DNA of 64,000 bases from Ruania halotolerans (GTDB lineage: Bacteria > Actinomycetota > Actinomycetes > Actinomycetales > Beutenbergiaceae): the NCBI RefSeq assembly GCF_021049285.1, contig NZ_CP088017.1, forward strand, positions 2,305,380 to 2,369,379. Reading direction: 5' to 3'. This document shows positions 25,366 to 33,599 of this stretch, in pieces (positions within the stretch are counted from its first letter, which is position 1; the number at the start of each line of letters is the position of its first letter). Under the pieces are notes generated by a model. It searched no databases. It had not been told where the DNA came from and saw only the letters and a program-made list of their open reading frames with translations. A program made the translations under genes and the position numbers.

Positions 25366-26760
25366 TCACTCGCCGGGATCATTCGCTGGCCCTGGGTGCC
25401 AGGCCAGCGAGGCCACACAGGCAATCAGGGCGACCACGGCGGCGAACCAGTAGCCCGGCGCAAAGGCGGCGAAACTCGGTACCAGCAAAGCCGCGGCAGC
25501 GACACTCGAGACCGCGGACACACCGGCTGCAGCACCGAATTCGTGGAAGGTGCTGAGTGCGCCGGAGGCGACACCCGCTTCCGGCGGGTGCGTTGCAGAA
25601 AACATGCTGCCCGCGGCGGCAACGAAGACGGCGCCGATGCCGAACCCGGCCACGCTGGTTGCCACGACGAGCACTGTCATCGAGAAGATCGTGGCGGCTG
25701 CCGCGAACCCTGCAGCCGTGATCACCAGTCCCGTCGCCGCGACCGCGCGTACGCCCCGGCGGGGAATGATCCGGCCGGCGAGAGTAGAGCCGAGAACGGT
25801 GCCGATCGCGACGGGCAGGAACGCCAGCCCCGTCTCCAGGGCGCTCCACCCGTGCAGGTGCTGGAGGGCGAACGAGCCCAGGAAGAACGCCGAGATCATC
25901 AGCGCCGTCGCCACGAAGATCAGTGCGAGAGCGCGCAGTACCGGACCGCGGCGGAGCATGCTCGGATCGATCAGAGGAAGGGTGGCGGCGTGAATCCGCC
26001 ACCCGAAGAGTGCATACCCGATCAGCGCAGCACCGGCGGCGATCAACGTGTGCGCGCTGAGCCAGCCGTAATCCCCGGCGACCACCAATCCGTACACGAG
26101 CGCGCCAGTCGCAGCGGTCACCAGTGCGGCGCCGACCACGTCGACTCGACCGCCAGAACCCGGCAGCCGCTGCACCGAGCGCAGCAGCCCGATCAGCAGC
26201 GCGATGCCGACCGGGACGTTGATGAAGAACACCCACGGCCATCCCGGTCCGGCGGTCAGTAGACCGCCCAGAAGTACTCCGAGAGCGGCGCCCGCACCCC
26301 CCAGCGCCGACCACACGCCCAGGGCACGGGTCAGCTCTGCGCCAGTGAATGTGCGTGCGATCACCGACAGCGCCGCCGGCGACATTGCCGCCGCACCCAC
26401 GCCCTGCAGTACCCGAGCGAGTAGCAGGATCTCGCCGTTGCCTGACAGACCCGCCAGCAGTGACGCCGCCACGAAAACACCGAGGCCCGTCAGCACCACT
26501 CGCCGCGGACCAAGGATGTCAGCCGCCTTGCCGCCCAGCAGCATCAGTCCACCGAACACCAGCGCGTAACTGCTCGCTACCCAGGCCACGCCGCTGCGGT
26601 CCAGCGCGAGATCAGATTGCATCTCCGGGAGCGCGATCGCGACGACCGTGACATCGACGATCAGCATCAATTGCGCCACCCCCAAGAGGGCCAGCGTGCG
26701 CCAGCGCCGAGGATCAGCGGCTGTCGCCGCCTCCGGAACCGCAGGGTCAAGACCGCCCAT
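25366..26760 (-). CDS. MFS drug efflux transporter (DHA2/EmrB-QacA type)
   Basis: The 464-residue protein has about 14 hydrophobic helices, with the MFS motif A region GGKAADILGPRRVV after helix 2 and motif C-like GGAGAALGVLLGGLL in helix 5, typical of drug:H+ antiporters of the 14-TMS group. The first helix contains the family motif MLIVDVTVVAIALPEM. The ATG at 26760 has GGAAGG 8 nt upstream, so it is preferred to the in-frame GTG at 26769. Its promoter carries two tandem operators, and a TetR gene lies upstream on the same strand, so drug-inducible repression is likely. Confidence 0.93.
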   Translation of the reverse strand: MGGLDPAVPEAATAADPRRWRTLALLGVAQLMLIVDVTVVAIALPEMQSDLALDRSGVAWVASSYALVFGGLMLLGGKAADILGPRRVVLTGLGVFVAASLLAGLSGNGEILLLARVLQGVGAAAMSPAALSVIARTFTGAELTRALGVWSALGGAGAALGVLLGGLLTAGPGWPWVFFINVPVGIALLIGLLRSVQRLPGSGGRVDVVGAALVTAATGALVYGLVVAGDYGWLSAHTLIAAGAALIGYALFGWRIHAATLPLIDPSMLRRGPVLRALALIFVATALMISAFFLGSFALQHLHGWSALETGLAFLPVAIGTVLGSTLAGRIIPRRGVRAVAATGLVITAAGFAAAATIFSMTVLVVATSVAGFGIGAVFVAAAGSMFSATHPPEAGVASGALSTFHEFGAAAGVSAVSSVAAAALLVPSFAAFAPGYWFAAVVALIACVASLAWHPGPANDPGE

Positions 26761-26778
26761 CACCGTCACCTTCCACTA

Positions 26779-26829
26779 AGTCGTACACGCATGTACGACT
26801 ACACTAACTCGTACATGCGTGTTCGACAA
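26779..26829 (-). promoter_or_regulatory. Promoter of the MFS gene with two tandem operators
   Basis: On the minus strand, TTGTCG (26824-26829) and TAGTGT (26801-26806) are 17 nt apart and fit -35 and -10 boxes. Two related inverted repeats overlap them. The proximal one is AGTCGTACA-CGCA-TGTACGACT (26779-26800), with perfect 9-bp arms just downstream of -10. The distal one is TCGTACA-TGCG-TGTTCGA (26809-26826), with one mismatch, over the spacer and -35. Centres are 28 bp apart. The binder is probably the TetR protein at 27074-27685. Confidence 0.8.
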
Positions 26830-26903
26830 GAAGTTGTGTCGACGTTCTGGGCACCCTTGCCGGCGCACCCTTCTGGCACACGCGACCAGCAGCCACACGC
26901 CAG

Positions 26904-26994
26904 CCCGGCACCAGGCACCAGGCACCAGGCACCAGGCACCAGGCACCAGGCACCCGGCACCAGGCACCAGGCACCAGGCACCAGGCACCAGGCA
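26904..26994. repeat. Tandem heptamer repeat, 13 units of CCAGGCA
   Basis: Thirteen contiguous 7-bp units: eleven are exactly CCAGGCA, and two (26904-26910 and 26953-26959) are CCCGGCA. The array lies in the gap between the TetR gene end (27074) and the MFS promoter (26829), outside both genes. Perfect short tandem repeats are prone to slippage. Here a length change would alter the tetR-MFS gap, not a coding frame. Confidence 0.95.
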
Positions 26995-27073
26995 CCGGGA
27001 GTCAAAGCCGCGCAGACCTACCGTGCATCACCGGGCGGTATCCCAGCCCAGACGATTTCGCTCAGGGCAGTCG

Positions 27074-27685
27074 TCAGGCGGCGAGTACGGCAAGCACGGT
27101 GTCGCACACCAAGGACGGCGCATCGTCGGCGGTGATCTCACCGCGGTGCACCGCATCGGACGCAGTGTGCAGCACTGCCTGAATCAGGCTGATCTGCCAG
27201 TCGATCGGCACGTCGCATCGAAACTCGCCAGCTTCCCGGCCACGGATGAGCACCCCGCGCACGCGAGCAGCGAGCTCTTCGTGGGCACGGCGAATCTGCT
27301 CGGGCGCGAGCGCCTGAGAGGCCGCTACCACGATGGCACCGAACCGGTGGGTCAGATGCCAGGTGGCCCCGAGCAGACGACTGAGCGCGTCGCGCGGATC
27401 GCCGTCGAGATTCACCTCTGCTAGAGCCTCGTGAGTCTGGGCGATCGCCCGGTCGACGACCGCACTGATGAGCGTCGCCCGGGAGTCGAAGTGGCCGTAG
27501 AGGGTGACTCTCCCGACGTCCGCAGCCTTGGCAATGTCATTGATACTTGCCTCGGGATTGACGGCGAGAAGCCGGGTGGCGGCGTCAATGATCGCCTCGA
27601 TGTTCCGCAACGCGTCCGCGCGCTTGGTGCGATCCCCAGAGGCATCCCTGGTGCGAGCGCTCGGGCCCGTTGTCCTCGCTGCCAC
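27074..27685 (-). CDS. TetR family regulator, probable repressor of the MFS exporter
   Basis: The 203-residue protein has a TetR helix-turn-helix (RNIEAIIDAATRLLAVNPEA; SINDIAKAADVGRVTLYGHF) and a C-terminal domain common in actinobacterial efflux regulators. The start is the GTG at 27685, with GGGAGG 7 nt upstream; the frame is open to 27703. It lies upstream of the MFS gene on the same strand, separated by about 310 bp that holds the heptamer repeat and the MFS promoter, so the MFS gene can be transcribed on its own. Its likely sites are the tandem operators at 26779-26826. Confidence 0.9.
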   Translation of the reverse strand: MAARTTGPSARTRDASGDRTKRADALRNIEAIIDAATRLLAVNPEASINDIAKAADVGRVTLYGHFDSRATLISAVVDRAIAQTHEALAEVNLDGDPRDALSRLLGATWHLTHRFGAIVVAASQALAPEQIRRAHEELAARVRGVLIRGREAGEFRCDVPIDWQISLIQAVLHTASDAVHRGEITADDAPSLVCDTVLAVLAA

Positions 27686-28236
27686 CGAACACCCTCCCAG
27701 CACGTGCTGTCATGCCCATGTTAGCCGGTGCCCGCCCCTTCGAAGCCTCGTCTTCACCACCCGTCTTGACGCGTGAATTGCTGTACCCGGGGCGCCCACT
27801 CCTTCGCGACGCTGCCACGCCGTACGCCGGTTATACCGACGGAGGGCGCGCGCCAGGTGCGGCTCGTCGTGGTTATCCATGCGCTCGACGACTGCGCTGG
27901 TCCGCGCTCCTGTGGCGAGTAGGTGCGCTGCGGTGCGCGAACCGTCTCCGCATCATCCTGCCGGAGCGCTTCCCAGGAGCCGCCGTCCAACCAGCCGACT
28001 GACGACTCAAGAGCGAAGCAGTGAGTTGGCTGCTCGCCGAAAGCCGTCTAGCGTCGAGGACATTCCGAACGATCAGGAACGGACGGTGAATCGGGTGCGC
28101 TCCGTGGTGAAATCCAGGTTCATCACGGAAGGTGAGTACGCCGCCAGGGCGGCCCAGGTATTCGCTGCCTGCGCCGAGAATCGGGCGAGGACCGCTCGAA
28201 CTGAAGCCACGGCAGGATCGAGCAAGGAGAAGTGAC
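27686..28236. other. Stretch of about 550 bp without a recognisable gene
   Basis: Frames of up to 118 codons are open here on the plus strand and 78 on the minus strand, but none shows a recognisable family, and codon use looks unstructured. The interval lies between a TetR gene and a YCII-domain gene, at the border of the accessory region. It may be decayed coding sequence; no insertion-sequence ends or repeats were found in it. The only clear signal is the ribosome site AAGGAGAAG just before 28237. Confidence 0.5.
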
Positions 28237-28563
28237 ATGGCCACCTTCATCATCATCGGATATGGCGATCGCGCCGGATACGACCTCACCGATCCCGACG
28301 TCAGGGACGAGGCACACGAACACGACGCGCGCCTGCGCGAGACCGGAGCCGTGATGGGCATCGCGGGGACTCCGATCCAAGTACGCAACCACGACCGCGC
28401 ACAGGTCGTGACCTCCGACGGGGCATTTCTGCGCTCCGACCTCCCGATCGCTGGCTTCACCGTCATCACCGCCGATACCACGGACGAGGCCGTAGAGATC
28501 GCCTCCAAGACACCATGCGCCGTCGCCCACGGGGTGGTCGAGGTGTGGCCGCTGCAAACCTAG
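28237..28563 (+). CDS. YCII-related domain protein
   Basis: The 108-residue protein is a small alpha/beta domain of the YCII/YciI-like (dimeric ferredoxin-like) type: MATFIIIGYGDRAGYDLT at the N terminus, a histidine-containing HEHDARLRETGAVMGIAG and TVITADTTDEAVEIASKTPC near the end, which matches the usual FxVIxADSxEEAxxIAxxDP segment. The family's activity is mostly unproven; some members are small hydrolases or fused to sigma factors. AAGGAGAAG precedes the ATG at good spacing. It is 240 bp upstream of oleA, on the same strand, and probably separate. Confidence 0.8.
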   Translation: MATFIIIGYGDRAGYDLTDPDVRDEAHEHDARLRETGAVMGIAGTPIQVRNHDRAQVVTSDGAFLRSDLPIAGFTVITADTTDEAVEIASKTPCAVAHGVVEVWPLQT

Positions 28564-28802
28564 ATCATGGTCCTGGGGACCGCTCAACGTGTTCGCGTAC
28601 CCCCGTGCGAGGCGGCGGCCCCTGCCGAGTGGTGATCCGCCATGGTCGAGCAACAGGCGGGCATGCCTCCGCTGGTGCGCGTTGTCCCACTGGCGCAAGA
28701 TGCAAGTACATCGATTCGGATGTCGCCGGTATTCTGGCAGGCTCGGCCGCATCGTGCGCAACGCCCCGGCGGAAGCCGCCACCAGCTGCAGACAGGAAGA
28801 AC

Positions 28803-29825
28803 GTGCACGGAAACAACACCGCCCGATTCACCAGAGCGGCCATGCTCTCGGTCACCTCGGGCCTGCCGGGCACGGTGACCACCTCGGCACAAATCCAGGA
28901 GCAGCTGGCCGAGGTTCTCGACCGGCTCCGACTGCCCCGGACCCTCCTCGAACGCGTGGCCGGGGTACTGGAGCGCCGCACCTGGTCCCCGGACGAGGAC
29001 ATGTACTCCGGGACCATCGACGCCGCCAACCGCGCGCTCGCGCACGCGGACGTTAATCCCGAGGAGATCGATCTCCTCATCAACACCTCGGTCTCGCGGC
29101 CGCATCTCGAGCCCTCGGTGGCGGCTCGGTTGCACCACGGCCTTGGCCTGCCCTCCTCCGCGCTGAACTTCGACGTGACGAACGCCTGCCTCGGATTCGT
29201 CAACGGGATGAGCCTGGCCGCCAGCATGATCGAGACCGGGCAGATCCGCCACGCGCTCGTCGTCGCCGGAGAGAATGCCGCCGACGTCCACGCGGCGACG
29301 ATCCAGCGGCTCCTGAATGCACACCCGAGCCGCGACGAGCTCATGCAGGAGTTCGCCACCCTCACCCTGGGTTCGGGTGCGGCCGCTACAGTGATCGGCG
29401 CTTCCGAGGATCACCCTGGCAGCCATCGCCTGCTCGGCGGCGTCACGCGCGCGGCCACGCAGTTCCACGACCTGTGCGTGGGCAGCGCCGATGGCATGTT
29501 CACCGATGCCGCCGGCCTGCTCAAGGGCGGTCTCGACCTCGTCGTCTCCGCCTGGCGCGAGGCCGAACCCGAGTGGCGCTGGTCTAAGGCCGACCGCTTC
29601 GTCACTCATCAGGTCTCCCGCGCACACACCGACGCCATCACCGACGCCATCGACCTGGACCCTGCGAGGGTGCCGACCACATACGCCAACCTCGGCAACG
29701 TGGGCCCCGCCTCGCTGCCGATCACCCTGGCCGCTGAGCAGGAGTCCCTCCATCCAGGTGATCGCGTGGTGCTCATGGGCGTCGGTTCCGGCCTCAACAC
29801 AGCGCTCATGGAGATCATCTGGTGA
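28803..29825 (+). CDS. oleA: OleA, acyl-CoA head-to-head condensing thiolase
   Basis: The 340-residue thiolase-fold protein is OleA, which condenses two fatty acyl-CoAs without decarboxylation to a 2-alkyl-3-ketoacid, the first step of long-chain olefin synthesis. The nucleophile is C129 in FDVTNACLGFVNGMS; the conserved glutamate in SRPHLEPSVAARLHH (E103) is the expected base, and VTHQVSRAHTDAI plus YANLGNVGPASLPITLA hold the His and Asn of the fold. The start is a GTG at 28803 with AGGAAG upstream. It is followed with 4-nt overlaps by oleBC and oleD, giving a complete, translationally coupled ole operon. It resembles FabH in fold but differs at these motifs. Confidence 0.93.
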   Translation: MHGNNTARFTRAAMLSVTSGLPGTVTTSAQIQEQLAEVLDRLRLPRTLLERVAGVLERRTWSPDEDMYSGTIDAANRALAHADVNPEEIDLLINTSVSRPHLEPSVAARLHHGLGLPSSALNFDVTNACLGFVNGMSLAASMIETGQIRHALVVAGENAADVHAATIQRLLNAHPSRDELMQEFATLTLGSGAAATVIGASEDHPGSHRLLGGVTRAATQFHDLCVGSADGMFTDAAGLLKGGLDLVVSAWREAEPEWRWSKADRFVTHQVSRAHTDAITDAIDLDPARVPTTYANLGNVGPASLPITLAAEQESLHPGDRVVLMGVGSGLNTALMEIIW

Positions 29826-32515
29826 CCGGCGCCGGCATCCCCGCCCCTCTGCTCCCTACCCTGCCCGGTCTGGATGCCGCATGGAGCCGGGTGGTGCGGG
29901 TCCCCGACGTGGCCACCGATACCGGCGGCCGCGCCGAACCCGCGCTGCGTTCCTGGCACGTCCTGGATACCGGGCCCGCACTCGAAGATCGCGGCCATCA
30001 GGTTGCCGGAACTGTGCTCGCCGTCCACGGAAACCCCACCTGGTCCTATCTGTGGCGGCACCTGCTGACGGCGAGCCTTGCCCAGGCAGATGCTGGCGGC
30101 CCCGCCTGGCGCATCATCGCCGTCGACCAACTCGAGATGGGCTTCTCCGAGCGCACCGAGGTGGTCCGCGATCTCCCGCAGCGCATCGCCGACCTCGGCG
30201 CACTCACCGACGCCCTCGACATCGGGCCCGTCGTCACCCTTGGTCACGACTGGGGCGGCGTCATCAGCCTCGGCTGGGCACTGGCACACCCGGACCAACT
30301 TGCCGGCATCACCCTGCTCAACACGGCCGTCCACCAGGGCCCGGGACCCATCCCGGCACCGCTACGCCTGGCCGGCGCCACGGGGGTGCTCACCGCCGCA
30401 ACGCGCAGGACCACGGCGTTCCTGGAGACCACCCTCGCCCTCGCCCACCCACCTTTGACGGCGCCGATCCGGGCTGCCTACCGTGCGCCCTACCGCAGCC
30501 CAGCACGGCGACGCGGGATCGGTGACTTCGTTGCCGACATCCCCATCGGCGAGGAGCACTCCAGCTCGCCCGCCCTGACGGCGATCGCCGAGGGCGTGCG
30601 TGGCCTGCGTGTTCCCGCACTCCTGCTGTGGGGTCCGCGGGACCCGATCTTCAGCGACCGCTATCTCGACGACCTCGCCGGCCGACTACCGCACGCCCGC
30701 GTGCATCGGTTCGAAGGTGCGGGTCACCTGGTGGCCGAGGACGCACCGTGGGCGTCCGCCGTCCTCGACTGGCTGCCCACACCCGATGCGAGCCCTGCCT
30801 CCGATACCGCGCCCGCCGGATCGAGCGGACGCGGCAGGCCCAGCGCCGCGGCCGAACCGATCTTCCGCCCGCTCGGCGCCGCTCTCGAGGAGCGCTCCCA
30901 GGATCGCGACATCGCCGTCGTCGATATGGCGGGAGACTCGCCGGTGCGGGTGAGTTGGCAACTCCTGGCCCGCAACGTCGAACGCCTCGCAACGGGCCTG
31001 CTGGGCGCAGGGGTGCGGGCGGGCGATCGCGTCAGTCTGCTCGTCCCTCCGGGGCCGGCTCTCACGGCGAGCGTGTACGCGTGCCTGCGGATCGGGGCCG
31101 TCGTGGTGGTGGCCGATGCCGGTCTGGGGGTGGCTGGCCTCTCCCGCGCCATGCGAGGAGCGCAGGCCGACGTCGTGATCGGGCAGCGTCGAGGGCTCAT
31201 GGCCGCCCGTGCGCTCGGCTGGCCGGGCCGCCGGATCTCGGCAGATGCCCTCCCCGCGGTCGTGGCGGCAGCCATGGGAGTGCGCACCTCGCTTCCCGCT
31301 CTGATGCGCGACGGCGAACGCGCCCTTTCCGAGGGTGCGCACCTCCCGCCACACCCGGGGCCCGATGAGGACGCCGCCGTGCTCTTCACGTCCGGCTCCA
31401 CCGGACCCGCCAAGGGCGTGCGCTACACCCACGCCCAGCTGGCAGCCGTGCGGGACGTGCTCATCGCCGAACTCGACCCGTTGCCAGAGACCGGACTCGT
31501 GACCGGCTTCGCACCGTTCGCCCTGCTCGGGCCGGCCCTCGGCACCTGTTCGGCAACGCCGGATATGGACGTCTCGGCGCCCCGCACGCTCACCGCACGC
31601 GCCGTGGCCGACGCCGTGACCGCCTCGGGCGCCACGACCGTGTTCCTCTCACCGGCCGCGGCAGGCAACGTTGCCCGGACCGCACACGAGCTGTCCGCCG
31701 ACGGCCGCGCCACCTTGCGCAGCGTCACCCAGCTGCTCTCCACCGGCGCACCGGTCAGCGCTGCGGTGCTGGGCTCGGTGGCCGAACTCATGCCCACGGC
31801 AGTGGCGCACACCCCCTACGGGATGACCGAGTGCCTGCTCGTCACCGACATCACACTGCCGGAGATCCTCGTCGTCGCGAACGCCGACGACGCCGGCGTG
31901 TGCGTGGGGCGGCCGGTGCACGCCGCCCAGGTGCGTATCAGCGCGCTGGATTCCGGTGGCATGGCCGTGGGTGCACCGGCGCAAGAGCCCGGAGTGCTCG
32001 GTGAGGTTCTGGTGAGTGCGCCGCACCTCAAAGACGGCTACGACCGCCTCTGGCTGACCGACCTCGCCGCCACCCGCGCCACTCCCGACGACGGTGGTCG
32101 GTGGCACCGCACGGGTGATGTCGGCCATCTCGACGCCCAGGGACGGCTGTGGATCGAAGGGCGACTTGCGCATGTGCTCACGACGGCGGCCGGCCCACTC
32201 GCCCCGGTCGGACCCGAACAAGAGGTGGAGCGTGCCGCGGGCGTGCAGCGGGCGGCGATCGTCGGCGTCGGGCCGCCGGGGGTCCAGCAGGCCGTCGCAG
32301 TGGTGGAGACCGACCCGCGGGCGCGGCGCGCGGGCCTGGCCACGGCCGCGATCGCCGAGCAGGCGCGCACTGCGTGCTCCACTGCGCTGGCCGCCGTCCT
32401 GACCGTCCCTGAGCTTCCCACTGATGTGCGGCACAACTCCAAGATCGACCGCGGTGCGCTGCAGGTGTGGGCGCAGCGGGTGCTCGCAGGCGAACGCGCG
32501 GCGGCTCCACGATGA
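29822..32515 (+). CDS. oleBC: OleBC fusion: beta-lactone decarboxylase plus beta-lactone synthetase
   Basis: The 897-residue protein joins two ole enzymes, as known from Micrococcus-type actinobacteria. Residues 1-325 are an alpha/beta hydrolase of the haloalkane-dehalogenase type (HGNPTWSYLWRH; nucleophile D143 in GHDWGG; histidine in GAGHLVAEDAPW), OleB, which removes CO2 from the beta-lactone. Residues about 345-897 are an AMP-forming acyl synthetase-like domain (AVLFTSGSTGPAKGVRYTH; HTPYGMTECLLVTD; TGDVGHLD), OleC, which closes the beta-hydroxy acid to the lactone. The linker (about 322-342) is Ala/Ser/Pro-rich. The GTG start overlaps the oleA stop by 4 nt, and the stop overlaps oleD's ATG. 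Confidence 0.93.
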   Translation: MTGAGIPAPLLPTLPGLDAAWSRVVRVPDVATDTGGRAEPALRSWHVLDTGPALEDRGHQVAGTVLAVHGNPTWSYLWRHLLTASLAQADAGGPAWRIIAVDQLEMGFSERTEVVRDLPQRIADLGALTDALDIGPVVTLGHDWGGVISLGWALAHPDQLAGITLLNTAVHQGPGPIPAPLRLAGATGVLTAATRRTTAFLETTLALAHPPLTAPIRAAYRAPYRSPARRRGIGDFVADIPIGEEHSSSPALTAIAEGVRGLRVPALLLWGPRDPIFSDRYLDDLAGRLPHARVHRFEGAGHLVAEDAPWASAVLDWLPTPDASPASDTAPAGSSGRGRPSAAAEPIFRPLGAALEERSQDRDIAVVDMAGDSPVRVSWQLLARNVERLATGLLGAGVRAGDRVSLLVPPGPALTASVYACLRIGAVVVVADAGLGVAGLSRAMRGAQADVVIGQRRGLMAARALGWPGRRISADALPAVVAAAMGVRTSLPALMRDGERALSEGAHLPPHPGPDEDAAVLFTSGSTGPAKGVRYTHAQLAAVRDVLIAELDPLPETGLVTGFAPFALLGPALGTCSATPDMDVSAPRTLTARAVADAVTASGATTVFLSPAAAGNVARTAHELSADGRATLRSVTQLLSTGAPVSAAVLGSVAELMPTAVAHTPYGMTECLLVTDITLPEILVVANADDAGVCVGRPVHAAQVRISALDSGGMAVGAPAQEPGVLGEVLVSAPHLKDGYDRLWLTDLAATRATPDDGGRWHRTGDVGHLDAQGRLWIEGRLAHVLTTAAGPLAPVGPEQEVERAAGVQRAAIVGVGPPGVQQAVAVVETDPRARRAGLATAAIAEQARTACSTALAAVLTVPELPTDVRHNSKIDRGALQVWAQRVLAGERAAAPR

Positions 32516-33483
32516 AGGTGCTGGTCACAGGCGCGAGTGGCTTCCTGGGCCGCGCAGTCGCGGTTCAGATCGCCCGCGCCGGTCACGAGGTCACCACACT
32601 GCAGCGGCGTCCCAGCGGGGCTCCCGGGGTCCAAGACATCCGTGGGAGCATCACAGATGCGACGGTGGTGCGCCGCGCCGTCGGCGGCCAGGACGCGGTG
32701 GTGCACCTCGCGGCGAAGGTCTCACTCGCCGGTGAGCCAGCCGAGTTCAGGCGCGTCAACATTGAGGGCACCCGAAATCTGCTGAAGGCGGCCCGAGCGG
32801 CGGGTGTGCAGCGCTTCGTCCAGGTCTCCTCCCCCTCGGTCGCGCACGTGGGGAATGCGCTCGTGGGGGTAGGCGCCGAGCCCGCCGATCCCGAGGGCAC
32901 GCTGGGGCAGTACGCGCAGACGAAAGCTGCCGCCGAGCTGCTCGCGCTCTCCTACGATTCCCCCGGCCTGGCGGTCCTCGCCGTGCGACCGCACCTCGTG
33001 TGGGGCCCTGGCGATCCCCAACTCGTGGCGCGGATCGTCGATCGTGCCCGGCGGGGCCGACTCCCCCTGCTGGATGACGGTGCAGCGCTGATCGACTCCA
33101 CGTACATCGACAATGCCGCCGATGCGATGCTCGCGGCAGTGGAGCGCGCCGAGGTCGCACGCGGCCGCGCCTACGTCGTCACCAATGGCGAACCGCGCCC
33201 TGTGGCCGAGCTCATCGCTGGGATGTGCCGCGCGGCAGGTGTGCCTGCTCCCTCGTGGCGCATTCCCGGGAGCCTGGCTCGCGCCGCGGGTGGCGCCGTG
33301 GAGCGGATCTGGGCGTGGCGGCCGGGGCAGGATGAACCGCCGATGACCCGGTTCCTCGCCGAACAGCTCTCGACGGCGCACTGGTTCGACCAACGCGGCA
33401 CGCGCGAGGCCCTCGCATGGCAGCCACGAGTGAGCATTGATGAGGGCATGGCCCGATTGGCCCGGTTCTATCGCAAGGCGTGA
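32512..33483 (+). CDS. oleD: OleD, NADPH-dependent 2-alkyl-3-ketoacid reductase
   Basis: The 323-residue protein is a short-chain dehydrogenase of the extended (3-beta-HSD-like) type: dinucleotide-binding VTGASGFLGRAVA at residues 5-17 and the active-site YAQTK near residue 140. In the ole pathway it reduces the OleA product to the 2-alkyl-3-hydroxy acid used by OleC. The ATG at 32512 overlaps the oleBC stop by 4 nt. The genes are oleA-oleBC-oleD in the order seen in other actinobacteria, so the host probably makes C20-C30 internal olefins. Another 39-codon frame overlaps its stop by 4 nt. Confidence 0.93.
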   Translation: MKVLVTGASGFLGRAVAVQIARAGHEVTTLQRRPSGAPGVQDIRGSITDATVVRRAVGGQDAVVHLAAKVSLAGEPAEFRRVNIEGTRNLLKAARAAGVQRFVQVSSPSVAHVGNALVGVGAEPADPEGTLGQYAQTKAAAELLALSYDSPGLAVLAVRPHLVWGPGDPQLVARIVDRARRGRLPLLDDGAALIDSTYIDNAADAMLAAVERAEVARGRAYVVTNGEPRPVAELIAGMCRAAGVPAPSWRIPGSLARAAGGAVERIWAWRPGQDEPPMTRFLAEQLSTAHWFDQRGTREALAWQPRVSIDEGMARLARFYRKA

Positions 33484-33599
33484 GCCACGACCACAACGAG
33501 ATTCCTGAGCAGGAAACCGAGAAGAACCGGTGGTGGCGCCGGTACGATGGCGCCTCCGCCAGGAGGCGGCGACCGTACGCTAGGGAGAGCAACCGATGA
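33480..33599 (+). CDS. Possible small protein of 39 residues coupled to oleD
   Basis: A GTG at 33480 overlaps the oleD stop (GTGA), and the frame ends in a TGA at 33597-33599 that overlaps the ATG of the next gene (ATGA). So it fills the whole 112-bp gap, with 4-nt overlaps at both ends. The product has an acidic first half (HNEIPEQETEK) and a strongly basic second half with aromatic residues (NRWWRRYDG, ARRRRPYAR). A short hairpin (33551-33568, arms CGCCTCC/GGAGGCG) lies within it. No family is recognised. The double overlap is the main argument; chance is possible because the frame is short and the upstream AAGG is close to the start. Confidence 0.4.
   Translation: MSHDHNEIPEQETEKNRWWRRYDGASARRRRPYARESNR

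Noticed and set aside
26904-26994. CRISPR array or coding repeat at the heptamer repeat
   Set aside because: Units are 7 bp without spacers, no cas genes are near, and no convincing gene covers the array.
27754-27990. Protein-coding gene on the minus strand in the 27.7-28.2 kb gap
   Set aside because: No ribosome site, no recognisable domain, and frames on both strands are similar in length, as expected by chance at this GC content.
33551-33568. Terminator of the ole operon
   Set aside because: The stem is only 7 bp, has no U-run, and lies within a possible small gene; too weak to call.
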